In this document: positions 51,006 through 59,568 of the stretch, one piece after another
Numbering within the stretch: the stretch's first letter is position 1
Layout: each line of letters opens with the position of its first letter
Assembly: GCA_963841065.1 (NCBI GenBank)
Contig: CAWJBI010000029.1
Span: 1-64,000, forward strand
Length of the DNA: 64,000 nucleotides
From: M0108 sp963841065
GTDB taxonomy: Bacteria; Pseudomonadota; Gammaproteobacteria; Chromatiales; Chromatiaceae
Direction of reading: 5' to 3'
Translations under genes and position numbers: made by a program
Notes under the pieces: generated by a model
Database searches by the model: none
Seen by the model: only the letters and a program-made list of their open reading frames with translations
Told to the model about the DNA's origin: nothing

Positions 51006-51137
51006 GGGATCAGCCTAGGCCATGGAGGAGGGGTGGGCCATGCCGGCCCCCAGCACAGGGGCGCGCGCGGCTAAGGCCTGACGCCGCCCAGGGCCAAGGG
51101 CCGCGTCCTGGAGGAACCGGGGGCCGCCCACCGCAGC

Positions 51138-52380
51138 TCAATCAAGCACATGACTCACCAGCCCGTCCGCCAACTTGGGCTCGAACCAGGTGGATTTGGG
51201 CGGCATCACCTCGCCGGCATCGGCGACGGCCATGAGTTCCGTCATGCGCGTGGGGAAGAGGGAGAAGGCCACGCGATAGCGACCCTCGTCCACGGGCCGG
51301 GCCAGGCCCTCCAGGCCACGGATACCACCGACGAAGTTGATGCGCTCATCCCGCCGGGGATCGATGATGCCCAGGATGGGCTCGATCAGATTATCCTGGA
51401 GCAAGCTGACGTCGAGTCGGCCCACGGGGTCGTCCCAGGGGATGCGCCCGGGGTCCAGGGTCAGCCGATACCAGACGCCATCCAGGTACATGCCAAACTC
51501 CGCCGTCCTGGCGGGCTTGACCGGCGTGGGGCTGGGCTCGACGCGAAAGGGCACCGCCACCCGACTCAGGAATTCCTCCTTGTCCAGGCCGTGCAAGTCC
51601 TTGACCAGCCGGTTGTAGTCCATGATTTGCATCTGGTTGTGGGGGAAGACGACGGCCAGGAAATAGTTGTAGGCCTCCTTGTCGCCATACCCCGCATCGG
51701 CGGCCTTGCGCGCCGCCGCCACCCGGGAGGCGGCGGCGGAACGATGATGACCGTCGGCCACATAGAGGGCGGGCAAGGCCTCGAAGGCCGCCGACAGCAG
51801 CCGGATGAGGCCCTCGTCGGCCACCACCCAAATCTCGTGACGGACCTGGCCCGCGGCGCGGATGTCCACCGCCGGGGGCTGCCTGCTGACGGCGATCAGG
51901 AGGTCGTCGATGCTCGGGAGTGGCGCGATAGACCAGAAAGACGGGGCCCGTCTGGGCATCCAGGGCATCGATCTGCCGCACCCGGTCGTCTTCCTTCACT
52001 GGCCGGGTAAATTCATGCTTCTTGATGCGATCCGCGTCATAGGCCGCCACCGAGGCGGCGGCGACTAGGCCCGTCTGGACGTGCTCGCCCATGGTCAGGC
52101 GATAGACGTAATAACAGGGGGTCGGGTCCCGCTCCAGCACGCCCTCCGCCAGCATGCGCTCCAGGTTCTCCCGCGCCTTGGCATAGACCTCCGGGGCATA
52201 AGGGTCCGTATCCGGCGGCAGATCCACCTCGGGCCGGGAGATATGGAGAAAGCTCCAGGGCCGCCCCGCCACCATGGCGCGGGCCTCGTCGGTACTCATC
52301 ACATCATAGGGGGGCGCGGCCACCTCCGCCGCGCGGCCAGGGGCCGGGCGCAGTCCGGCGAAGGGCTTGATCAAGGGCAT
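51138..52380 (-). CDS. DUF1015 family protein (frameshifted)
   Basis: The joined product is about 413 residues. The first frame runs MPLIKPFAGLRPAPGRAAEVAAPPYDVMSTDEARAMV to FLVYRATP (to about 51920). The rest continues in another frame (SIDDLLIAVSRQPP, with the diagnostic ADGHHRSAAASR and YNYFLAVVFPHNQMQIMDYNRLVKDL). One missing or extra base near 51917-51925 explains the break. DUF1015 proteins are conserved cytoplasmic proteins of uncertain activity, sometimes annotated as serine-kinase-like. It is separated from relA by 132 bp. Confidence 0.85.
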
Positions 52381-52427
52381 GATGGGCAGGTTTCCAGGTT
52401 GGAGTGAAAGCCGGGAGGAAAGGATCC

Positions 52428-53447
52428 TTAACGGGGTGGCGGGGCGTAGAGGAGACCGCCATCGTTCCAGAGGGCGTTATAGCCCCGCTTGATCATGAGG
52501 GGCGACTGGGCACCCAGGTTGCGCTCATAGATCTCGCCATAATTGCCGACCTGGCCAATGACGCGGATGACCCAATCCTTGTCCAGGCCCAGGGCCTTGG
52601 CTACCTTGCCCTCCACATCCAGCAGCAGGCGGGTATCGCCGGCCTTGGCGTCCTCCTGGACCCGCTTCACATTCCGGGAGTCGATGCCCAGCTCCTCGGC
52701 ATCGATCAGGACAAAGAGGGTCCAGCGCACGATATCGAACCAGCGGCTATCGCCCTCGCGCACGACGGGGCTCAGGGGCTCCTTGGAGATCACCTCGGGC
52801 AGGATCCGGTGATCGCGCCCCGCCGCCATGGCCACGCGCAGGCCGTGGAGTTGGGTGTGATCGCTGGTCAGGACCTGACACTCGCCCGCCAGATAGGCCT
52901 TGCTCGCGGCCTTCATATCGGGGAAGAGACGCAGATCGAGGTCCATGCGATGCCGGTCGAAATAGCGGCGGGCATGATCGGCGCTGGTGGAGCCGGTCAG
53001 GGCGCAGACCGACTTGCCATCCAGTTCGAGAGCACTGAGGGTGCCTGTGTCGCGCCGGGTCATGAAGCCCTGGCCATCGAAGAGGAGCACACCCACAAAG
53101 GTCACGCCCTCGGCGAAGTCACGCTCCAGGTTCCAGCTCAGGTTGCGCGAGATGAGATCGACCTGCCCCTTGGCCAGGGCGCCCAGGGCATCGGCCACGG
53201 TCAGTGGAACGAACTCCACCTTATCCTTGGCACCCAGGGTCGCCGCCGCGACGGCGCGACAGAAATCCACGTCGATGCCACTCCAATGCCCGGCGGCGTC
53301 CTTGAAGGACAGCCCCGGTGCCTCGCCATTGACGCCACACTTGACCTTACCACGGGCCTTGACGTTCTCCAGAGTGCCCGCCGCCAGGGCCTGGCTCAGG
53401 GCGCCGGCGAGCAGAATGCCGGTCACCCACTTGGCTGCTTGTCTCAT
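52428..53447 (-). CDS. amino-acid ABC transporter substrate-binding protein
   Basis: The 339-residue periplasmic protein has a signal peptide (MRQAAKWVTGILLAGALSQALAAG) and the family 3 binding-protein fold: LENVKARGKVKCGVNGEAPGLSFKDAAGHWSGIDVDFCRAVAAATLG, then FVPLTVADALGALAKGQVDLISRNLSWNLERD. It resembles AapJ/BztA-type general L-amino-acid binding proteins. No permease or ATPase genes lie beside it, so it is an orphan here. The gap to the DUF1015 gene is 47 bp. Confidence 0.92.
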   Translation of the reverse strand: MRQAAKWVTGILLAGALSQALAAGTLENVKARGKVKCGVNGEAPGLSFKDAAGHWSGIDVDFCRAVAAATLGAKDKVEFVPLTVADALGALAKGQVDLISRNLSWNLERDFAEGVTFVGVLLFDGQGFMTRRDTGTLSALELDGKSVCALTGSTSADHARRYFDRHRMDLDLRLFPDMKAASKAYLAGECQVLTSDHTQLHGLRVAMAAGRDHRILPEVISKEPLSPVVREGDSRWFDIVRWTLFVLIDAEELGIDSRNVKRVQEDAKAGDTRLLLDVEGKVAKALGLDKDWVIRVIGQVGNYGEIYERNLGAQSPLMIKRGYNALWNDGGLLYAPPPR

Positions 53448-53472
53448 CGAGATTCTCCTGTCCGAAAGGGGG

Positions 53473-53796
53473 TTACCAGCGCATCAGGACCCACTGGGGC
53501 ACCTGGGTGACGGCGGGCCCGGAGCCGCTGTTCCAGGACAGGTCGCCCGATCCGTCCTGGTCCGTCAGATAATAGGGCGCGCCCACGCTCGGGGTAATCC
53601 TGACCTTATACAGGCGGCCATTGATGCGGTACTCCTGCACCGTCCGGTTCTCGTGCTCATGCAGGGTGACGTCGGGAGCAAGGTCCGATTCGCGGACACT
53701 CAGATCAAGCCCATCGATTTGACTGGCAAGGACCAGAGGGGTCAAGAGCAAGCCCAAGGCCGGCAAGGGCTGGGCCAGGAGGCGGTAATGGGGCAT
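53473..53796 (-). CDS. DUF2782 family exported protein
   Basis: The 107-residue precursor has an export helix (LLAQPLPALGLLLTPLVLA) and the DUF2782 pattern ENRTVQEYRINGRLYKVRITPSVGAPYYLTDQDGSGDLSW. ATG 53796 gives a sensible signal peptide; an upstream in-frame Met is less likely. DUF2782 proteins occur in gammaproteobacteria, often beside housekeeping genes, with no known activity. It lies 25 bp upstream of the orphan binding-protein gene. Confidence 0.8.
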   Translation of the reverse strand: MPHYRLLAQPLPALGLLLTPLVLASQIDGLDLSVRESDLAPDVTLHEHENRTVQEYRINGRLYKVRITPSVGAPYYLTDQDGSGDLSWNSGSGPAVTQVPQWVLMRW

Positions 53797-53893
53797 GGTA
53801 GGCGCGGCCCTGGGCATTAAATTCCGGGCTATGGTACCAGGAAGGGTGCGACCATGCGCCCAGGTAAGTCCGGGGGCGCGCCTGGCTCACACG

Positions 53894-54361
53894 TCACGAG
53901 GCGAGCACCTCCGTAACGGAAGCCTTGCGCTCGGCATATTCAGTCTTGGAGCCAGTTTCGTCCCAGGCGAAGGTACAGTCCAGATGGGCGAGCACGGCGA
54001 CCAGCCCCCCCTCGCCATCCTCGATCATCACGGCCAGGGGGGGACGGCTGCCAAAGCGTCGATTGCCGCGCTTGACCCAGAGGGAACGCATCTCTGGATT
54101 GCGCGGGAAATAGGTGCCCAGGGCTTGCTCGATCCGCGTCAGATAACCCAGGCGGCGGTTGACCGTGGCATCGTCCGGGAAGGGCTCCTGGTCAACGAAG
54201 CGCGACACATGACGGGCCTTGACGGTCGACGGCAGGGCGAGCAGTGCCAGGATATCACTCGCCCCCAGCCCCCAGTCGCCGAAGAGGGCCATGATGTGAC
54301 GGGTGATGGACAGGCGTTCCTCGGGGGTCAGGACAAAGGTAGAAGACAAGGCTTGAGTCAT
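53894..54361 (-). CDS. Xre/MbcA/ParS-like antitoxin-family protein
   Basis: This 155-residue protein has an N-terminal helical region (PEERLSITRHIMALFGDWGLGASDILALLALPS) and a C-terminal segment resembling the toxin-binding DUF2384 domain (RRLGYLTRIEQALGTYFPRNPEMRSLWVKRGNRRFGSRPPLAVMIEDGEGGLVAVLAHLD). In type II systems that domain neutralises a RES-domain toxin encoded downstream. No RES toxin is present on either side, so it may be an orphan regulator. It ends 97 bp before the DUF2782 gene and starts 90 bp after the spoT stop. Confidence 0.65.
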   Translation of the reverse strand: MTQALSSTFVLTPEERLSITRHIMALFGDWGLGASDILALLALPSTVKARHVSRFVDQEPFPDDATVNRRLGYLTRIEQALGTYFPRNPEMRSLWVKRGNRRFGSRPPLAVMIEDGEGGLVAVLAHLDCTFAWDETGSKTEYAERKASVTEVLAS

Positions 54362-54452
54362 GGCGGATTCCGGATGATTAGAGAGGCGAAGCTTGCCGCG
54401 AATGGGCCGATGTTGCGGGCATGGCCCGCCATTTCAAGCGGGTGCGCCAGGC

Positions 54453-56639
54453 TCACCGCGACACGCGCAGGATGCGCATCACCCGTGGGACCTGCAGCAG
54501 GCGCCGCATGATGTGGGCCAGATGCGGGCGATCACGGACCGAGAGCAGAAAATCCAAACTGACGTTGTGGCCATCCTTTTCCCGCGACTGGACATTCTCG
54601 ATGTTGGAACCCAGTTCGGCGATAGCGGCGGCCAAACTGGCCAGAACCCCGCGCTGGTTGCCAACATCGACCCGGATCTCCGTATAGAAATCCCCCGCCG
54701 GTTGACTGGACCATTCCAGGTCCAGCCACTGGTCTTTATGTTGTTGAAAATCGCCGAGGTTCCGACAACCCTGACGGTGCACCACGATCCCCTTGCCGGG
54801 GCTGAAGAGTCCGGAGATGGGGTCGCCCGGAATGGGCCGACAGCAGCGCCCATAATTAACCACCATGCCCTCGGTGCCCTTGATGGCCAGGCGGCGCGCT
54901 TGTCTGGGCTCGGTATCGAGAGGCGCCTCGGCCACCTCCTCGCCCATGAGACGCCGCGCCACCAGTATCGGCAGCCGATTGCCCAGTCCCACCTCCGCCA
55001 GCAGGGTGGCCAAATCCGGCAGCTTGGCCCGCGCCAGATAGGCCGCCAGGCGGCCCTCCGGCAGCCGGTCCAGGTCCAACCCCTGCCCCGCCAGCTCGGC
55101 ATTCAGCAGGCGCCGGCCCAGGGCCGCGGCCTCCTGGCGTTGCAGATTCTTCAGATAGCCGCGGATGTTGGCGCGGGCCTTGCCAGTCACCACGAAATTC
55201 AGCCATCCGGGGTTCGGCATGGCTCGGGGCGCCGTGATGATCTCTACCGTCTGACCGCTCCGCAAGGCGGTGCGGAGGGGGGCCATGCGGCGATCGATAC
55301 GCGCCGCCACACAGCGGTTACCCAGACCGGAATGGATGGCATAGGCAAAATCCACCACCGTGGCCCCGGCGGGCAGTACCTGGATGTCCCCGCGCGGGGT
55401 AAAGACATAGACCTCATCCGGGAAGAGATCGACCTTGACGTGCTCCAGAAACTCAACCGAGTCGCCCGATCCCCGCTGCATCTCCAACAGGTTCCCCAGC
55501 CAATCCGCCGCAAGATTTTGGGGGCTGCCGCGCTTGGCACCGGATTTATACATCCAGTGCGCCGCAATGCCACTCTCGGCGAGGTGCTGCATGTCCAGGG
55601 TGCGAATCTGGATTTCGATGGGGATGCCCTGGGGGCCGAAAAGCTGGGTATGCAGGGACTGATAGCCATTATTCTTGGGGATGGCGATATAGTCCTTGAA
55701 GCGACCGGGCATGGGCTTGTACAGGTTATGCACCACACCCAGGACGCGATAGCAGGTATCGACCCGATCGACGACGACGCGAAAGCCAAAGACATCCACC
55801 ACCTCATCGAAGGGGCGCTGCTTGTCGCGCATCTTGCAGTAAATACCGTAAAGGTGTTTCTGGCGGCCCACCACCTCCCCCTCGATACCCTCCTGCTCCA
55901 GGCGTTCGCGCAAGGCCTTCTCGACATCCCCCACCAGTGCCTTGCGCGATCCCCGTGCGCGGACGACCGCCCGTTTGAGCAGTAGGCGGCGCCAAGGCCA
56001 GCAATGGGCAAAGCCCAGTTCCTCTAGTTCCAGGGAAACCTTACGGATACCCAGCCGGTTGGCAATGGGCGCATAGATCTCCAGGGTCTCGCGCGAGATG
56101 CGGCGGCGCTTCTCCGGGGCCATGATCCCTAGGGTCCGCATGTTATGGAGCCGGTCGGCGAGCTTGATGAGGATGACCCGGATGTCCTTGGTCATCGCCA
56201 ACAACATCTTTTGCAGATTTGCCGCCTGGGCCTCGGCCTTGGAACGAAAATCCAGTCGCGTCAGCTTGCTGACCCCATCCACCAGCTCGGCGATCTCCTC
56301 GTCGAAGAGGGCCGCCACCGTCTCCTTGGAGTGGCCCGTGTCCTCGATGACGTCGTGGAGAATGGCTGCCATCAGGCATTTATGATCCATGCGCATCTCG
56401 GCCAGGATGCGGGCCACGGCAAGGGGGTGCTGGATATAGGGCTCGCCAGACTTACGTGTCTGGCCAGCATGAGCCTCGGCACCGAACTGGAAGGCGCGAT
56501 AAACCTCGCGGATTTGCTCCGTGCTCAGGTAGGACTCCAGATAGATACAGAGGTCACCGATCTGGAAGCGCGGCCTGTCAGGTGACTGCTCGGCGGGTGG
56601 GTTGGCGGCGGGCGCTTCAAGTCCCTGATTCATGGGCAT
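54453..56639 (-). CDS. spoT: bifunctional (p)ppGpp synthetase/hydrolase SpoT
   Basis: SpoT makes and destroys (p)ppGpp. The 728-residue protein has an intact hydrolase domain with HD motif His95-Asp96 (AAILHDVIEDTGH), the synthetase domain (KHLYGIYCKMRDKQRPFDEVVDVFGFRV, DYIAIPKNNGYQSLHT), TGS (DEVYVFTPRGDIQVLPAGATVVDFAYAIHS), zinc-type helical region (YGRCCRPIPGDPISG) and a C-terminal ACT. ATG 56639 or 56633 is plausible; an upstream open frame is not supported. The gmk-rpoZ-spoT order is the classic gammaproteobacterial block. Confidence 0.95.
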   Translation of the reverse strand: MPMNQGLEAPAANPPAEQSPDRPRFQIGDLCIYLESYLSTEQIREVYRAFQFGAEAHAGQTRKSGEPYIQHPLAVARILAEMRMDHKCLMAAILHDVIEDTGHSKETVAALFDEEIAELVDGVSKLTRLDFRSKAEAQAANLQKMLLAMTKDIRVILIKLADRLHNMRTLGIMAPEKRRRISRETLEIYAPIANRLGIRKVSLELEELGFAHCWPWRRLLLKRAVVRARGSRKALVGDVEKALRERLEQEGIEGEVVGRQKHLYGIYCKMRDKQRPFDEVVDVFGFRVVVDRVDTCYRVLGVVHNLYKPMPGRFKDYIAIPKNNGYQSLHTQLFGPQGIPIEIQIRTLDMQHLAESGIAAHWMYKSGAKRGSPQNLAADWLGNLLEMQRGSGDSVEFLEHVKVDLFPDEVYVFTPRGDIQVLPAGATVVDFAYAIHSGLGNRCVAARIDRRMAPLRTALRSGQTVEIITAPRAMPNPGWLNFVVTGKARANIRGYLKNLQRQEAAALGRRLLNAELAGQGLDLDRLPEGRLAAYLARAKLPDLATLLAEVGLGNRLPILVARRLMGEEVAEAPLDTEPRQARRLAIKGTEGMVVNYGRCCRPIPGDPISGLFSPGKGIVVHRQGCRNLGDFQQHKDQWLDLEWSSQPAGDFYTEIRVDVGNQRGVLASLAAAIAELGSNIENVQSREKDGHNVSLDFLLSVRDRPHLAHIMRRLLQVPRVMRILRVSR

Positions 56640-56706
56640 GGACCCAAGCGGCTGGCAGGAACGGCTGGCGCCGCACCCGAAATCCGATACCTGACTCGCC
56701 AGTGTC

Positions 56707-57000
56707 TCAGGAGTGTTCCTCGGTCCCCAACCCGACCGCCAGTTCCTCGGCGATCTGCATCTCCAGGGTCCGCTCGGCACGGCGTTGCTCGCGCTCCACC
56801 TCCACGGCGGCGACGGTCTCCTGGGTTAGGACGCCCTCGGCGATCTCCCGCAGGGCCACCACCGTGGGTTTATCGTTCGCCCAGGGGATCAGGGGTTCGA
56901 CGCCATTGGCCAATTGCCGGGCTCGCTTGGTGGCAAAAAGTACCAGATCAAACCGGTTGTCCACATGATCGAGGCAGTCCTCGACAGTAATTCGCGCCAT
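56707..57000 (-). CDS. rpoZ: RNA polymerase omega subunit
   Basis: Omega helps assemble RNA polymerase and forms part of a ppGpp site. The 97-residue protein begins MARITVEDCLDHVDNRFDLVLFATKRARQLANG, exactly the family start, followed by KPTVVALREIAEGVL. The C-terminal half is a charged helix. It lies between gmk and spoT in the same direction, the expected order. Confidence 0.97.
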   Translation of the reverse strand: MARITVEDCLDHVDNRFDLVLFATKRARQLANGVEPLIPWANDKPTVVALREIAEGVLTQETVAAVEVEREQRRAERTLEMQIAEELAVGLGTEEHS

Positions 57001-57124
57001 GAGTCTTGTTGCTCCATTTACATCGTAGGTGGCTCAGATTACCAAAACCCCGCCCGGAAGGCGAAGGGCCACATGATTTCTTTCCCAATTTGCCACACCA
57101 GACCCGGGAGGCGCGGCCCCGCCA

Positions 57125-57742
57125 TCACCCGGTCAGCAGGGCCTCGATCACGCCACGACCGAGCCCAGCGCCATGGGCCAGGCGCAATCGCTCCGCCCGC
57201 GCCAGACAGACCAGATCGGCAAGGGCCTGATCGAAATCGTCATTCACGACCAGATAATCGTATTCGTCAAAATGGGACATCTCGTCGCGCGCCTGCCGCA
57301 TGCGCCCGGCGATGATCTCCTCGCTATCTTGGCCTCGCCCCCGCAACCGCTCCGCTAGTACGGGCGCGGAGGGCGGCAGTATGAAGATGGAAACAGCGCC
57401 AGGGAAACGCTCGCGCACTTGGCGGGCCCCTTGCCAGTCGATTTCCAGTAGCAAATCCTGACCCGCGACCAGGGCCTCGCGGACCTTGGACTCCGCAGTG
57501 CCATAGCGATTGCCGAAGACATGGGCGTGTTCCAGGAAGGCGCCCGCGGCGATCATGGCCAGAAAGCACCCCTCATCAATAAAATGATAGTGGACGCCAT
57601 CCACCTCGCCTGGCCGAGGCGGACGGGTCGTGTAGGAAATGGCCAGCCCAATGGCGGATTCACGTTCCAGCAGGGCCTTGACCAGACTGGTCTTGCCCGC
57701 GCCGGAGGGCGCCGATACGATAAAAAGGATGCCTTCGCTCAT
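57125..57742 (-). CDS. gmk: guanylate kinase
   Basis: Gmk phosphorylates GMP to GDP. The 205-residue protein has the P-loop in FIVSAPSGAGKTSLVKALL (residues 7-25), the GMP-binding segment SYTTRPPRPGEVDGVHYHFI, and LLEIDWQGARQVRERFP. ATG 57742 is the family start. It lies upstream of rpoZ-spoT; product and neighbours all relate to guanine nucleotides. Confidence 0.97.
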   Translation of the reverse strand: MSEGILFIVSAPSGAGKTSLVKALLERESAIGLAISYTTRPPRPGEVDGVHYHFIDEGCFLAMIAAGAFLEHAHVFGNRYGTAESKVREALVAGQDLLLEIDWQGARQVRERFPGAVSIFILPPSAPVLAERLRGRGQDSEEIIAGRMRQARDEMSHFDEYDYLVVNDDFDQALADLVCLARAERLRLAHGAGLGRGVIEALLTG

Positions 57743-57900
57743 GAAACCAGCGCCTGGGGGGTTGGCAAAAAGGGAGTTGTGAGGACCCGAGGGGGGTGGG
57801 AACCATTCGGCAATTCCGACATTCCCGGCAAATTAGACCACAAGCGCCCGGCGCGAGCGAGATCGGACCGCGCGGCGAGCCCAACCCGGAATCACCCCAG

Positions 57901-58389
57901 ATGCTGACCTGCGCCGACCTGTCCCCCACCCTGCTACCCGCACTGCTCGCTCGCTTTGGTCTTACCCTCGCCTGGGTCGCCCCGGGAGAGCCGATCCCGG
58001 GCAGCTATTGGGGCGAATCGGAGGCCGGCCTGGTCGGAAACCACTTGTATATCCGCCCCGACACCCCGGTCCACTCGGCTTTGCATGAAGCCTGCCACTG
58101 GATCTGCATGGACCAGGCCCGCCGGGCGACCCTGCACACGGACGCCGGCGGCGAGGTGGCGGAAGAGAACGGTGTTTGCTATCTACAGATCCTTCTCGCC
58201 GACGAACTGCCCGGCCTTGGCCACGAGCACATCTTCCGTGACATGGACGACTGGGGCTACAGCTTTCGCCTCGGCAGCGCTCGCATCTGGTTCGAGGAGG
58301 ACGCCGAGGATGCCCGCCAATGGCTGCTTGACCAGGGCCTGATCGACACCATCAACCGCCCCACCTGGACCCTTGGGTCGAAAAAATGA
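57901..58389 (+). CDS. HExxH-motif conserved hypothetical protein
   Basis: The 162-residue cytoplasmic protein has a zinc-protease-like motif HSALHEACHWICM near residue 62, preceded by GNHLYIRPDTPVHSALH and followed by AEENGVCYLQILLADELPGLGHEHIFRDMDDWGYSFRLGSAR. HEACH is a typical HExxH metal motif, but no glutamate third ligand is certain. ATG 57901 is preferred. Its ribosome site is unclear. It heads a rightward run with an Hsp20-like gene, 68 bp downstream. The family is known to me only as conserved hypothetical. Confidence 0.75.
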   Translation: MLTCADLSPTLLPALLARFGLTLAWVAPGEPIPGSYWGESEAGLVGNHLYIRPDTPVHSALHEACHWICMDQARRATLHTDAGGEVAEENGVCYLQILLADELPGLGHEHIFRDMDDWGYSFRLGSARIWFEEDAEDARQWLLDQGLIDTINRPTWTLGSKK

Positions 58390-58457
58390 CCGCTTTAAAG
58401 GCCCCACCCTGCCCTATAATCCCACCCCAGTGCTTACTAACCATGGGAGTTTTTGCC

Positions 58458-59117
58458 ATGACCAAGATCCGCAACCCGCTCGCCCTCCTCGCCGGCCTGG
58501 CCTTGATGGCTCCGGCCCTGGCCCTGGCCTGGCCGTCCTCTTATTACGGCTCCAGCCCCCAGGCCCAGGCTCGGGATGGCGCAATGCCGGCACCGATGGC
58601 GGCCGCTAACCCACCATCCAACCCCGCCCCCGCCTATCCCAACGGCCCCATGGATCCCCATGCCCAGGCCATGCCCTACCCAGGTCCCGGCATGAATTCC
58701 TACGGCAACCCCTATGGACCGGGATTTGGCCCTGGCTTTGGCTTCCAGCCCCCCGTCATACCCGACTTCCCGGCCCCGCCTGCCTTGTCCCGGCCCAATC
58801 GATCCGGTCCCTTGCGCTTCAACCAGACCCTCACCGAGGAGGGCTATATTCTCGAAATCCCCCTCGACGGCATGAAGGCCGAGGAGATCCGGGTGGATAT
58901 CGACGGCCGCTCAATCCGCCTCTCCCGCGATACCTCCACCCAAAAGACTCGCGAGGAGACGTTTGACGATGACCGGGGCTACCTGCGCAGTTATAGCTTC
59001 TCCAGTGGTCGCTCCAGCCGCCGGCTGCCCCTACCCCAGGACGCCGACGGCGGCGCCATGCGGCGCGAGGACAGCTCCGAAAAAGTCCGCATCATCATCC
59101 CCCGTCGCCAAGGCTGA
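58458..59117 (+). CDS. exported Hsp20-like (CS-domain) protein
   Basis: The 219-residue precursor has a signal peptide (RNPLALLAGLALMAPALALAWP), a long Pro/Gly/Ala-rich spacer (residues 30-115; PGPGMNSYGNPYGPGFGPGFGFQPPVIPDFP), and a small-heat-shock-like beta-sandwich (YILEIPLDGMKAEEIRVDIDGRSIRLSRDTS, then SYSFSSGRSSRRLPLPQDAD) ending in EKVRIIIPRRQG. Ordinary Hsp20 proteins are cytoplasmic; export is unusual. ATG 58458 has GGGAG 7 nt upstream. It follows the HExxH gene in the same direction. Confidence 0.8.
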   Translation: MTKIRNPLALLAGLALMAPALALAWPSSYYGSSPQAQARDGAMPAPMAAANPPSNPAPAYPNGPMDPHAQAMPYPGPGMNSYGNPYGPGFGPGFGFQPPVIPDFPAPPALSRPNRSGPLRFNQTLTEEGYILEIPLDGMKAEEIRVDIDGRSIRLSRDTSTQKTREETFDDDRGYLRSYSFSSGRSSRRLPLPQDADGGAMRREDSSEKVRIIIPRRQG

Positions 59118-59133
59118 TCCGGAACCCAGCGCC

Positions 59134-59568
59134 ATGCCCGAGACCTACGCCAATCCCCAGGACGCGGAAGACGCCTTCTATGACGCCATTGACGAGCGGG
59201 ACTCCGAACGCCTGCGCGAAGTCTGGGAGGACTCACCGGACATTGCCTGCCTGCTCCCCATGCAGCCCCTACTGCACGGCAAACAGGTGCTTGAAGCTTG
59301 GACGCCCCTTTTCGGGGGCGATTTCCACCTCGACATCCAGGTGCGGCACGTCCGCTGGCTGGAGACCGGCGACCTGGCCATTCACTATCTGGAGGAACAG
59401 ATCGCCGTCCCCGGCCGGCCACCTCAGCCGCCGGTTCTCGCCACCAACATTTACCGCCGGGGCGCCGACGGCTGGCGCATGATCCTGCACCAGAACTCCC
59501 CATCGCCACCACTGCCGAGTCCCGCCCCTGGCATGTCGCCTGACAGGGTCCCCGGCCCCTCGGGCTAA
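59134..59568 (+). CDS. NTF2/SnoaL-like protein
   Basis: The 144-residue protein has the SnoaL/DUF4440-type pattern: DAEDAFYDAIDERDSERLREVWEDSPDIACLLPMQPLLHGKQVLEAWTPLF, then VRWLETGDLAIHYLEEQIAV and NIYRRGADGWRMILHQNSPSP. Such folds serve as enzymes, ligand binders or chaperone-like units. The tail is Pro-rich. Its stop overlaps the mtaB start (TAATG), so translation is coupled. It lies 16 bp after the Hsp20-like gene. Confidence 0.8.
   Translation: MPETYANPQDAEDAFYDAIDERDSERLREVWEDSPDIACLLPMQPLLHGKQVLEAWTPLFGGDFHLDIQVRHVRWLETGDLAIHYLEEQIAVPGRPPQPPVLATNIYRRGADGWRMILHQNSPSPPLPSPAPGMSPDRVPGPSG

Noticed and set aside
49563..51074. A 503-codon open frame on the plus strand opposite relA
   Set aside because: It is antisense to an intact RelA with all its domains. 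High GC leaves long stop-free shadows, and the translated product shows no family pattern.
53473..54361. A toxin-antitoxin pair near spoT
   Set aside because: Only the antitoxin-like protein is seen. The adjacent DUF2782 gene carries a signal peptide and does not resemble a RES toxin.
54393..55985. A 530-codon open frame opposite spoT
   Set aside because: It is antisense to SpoT and its translation has no domain pattern.
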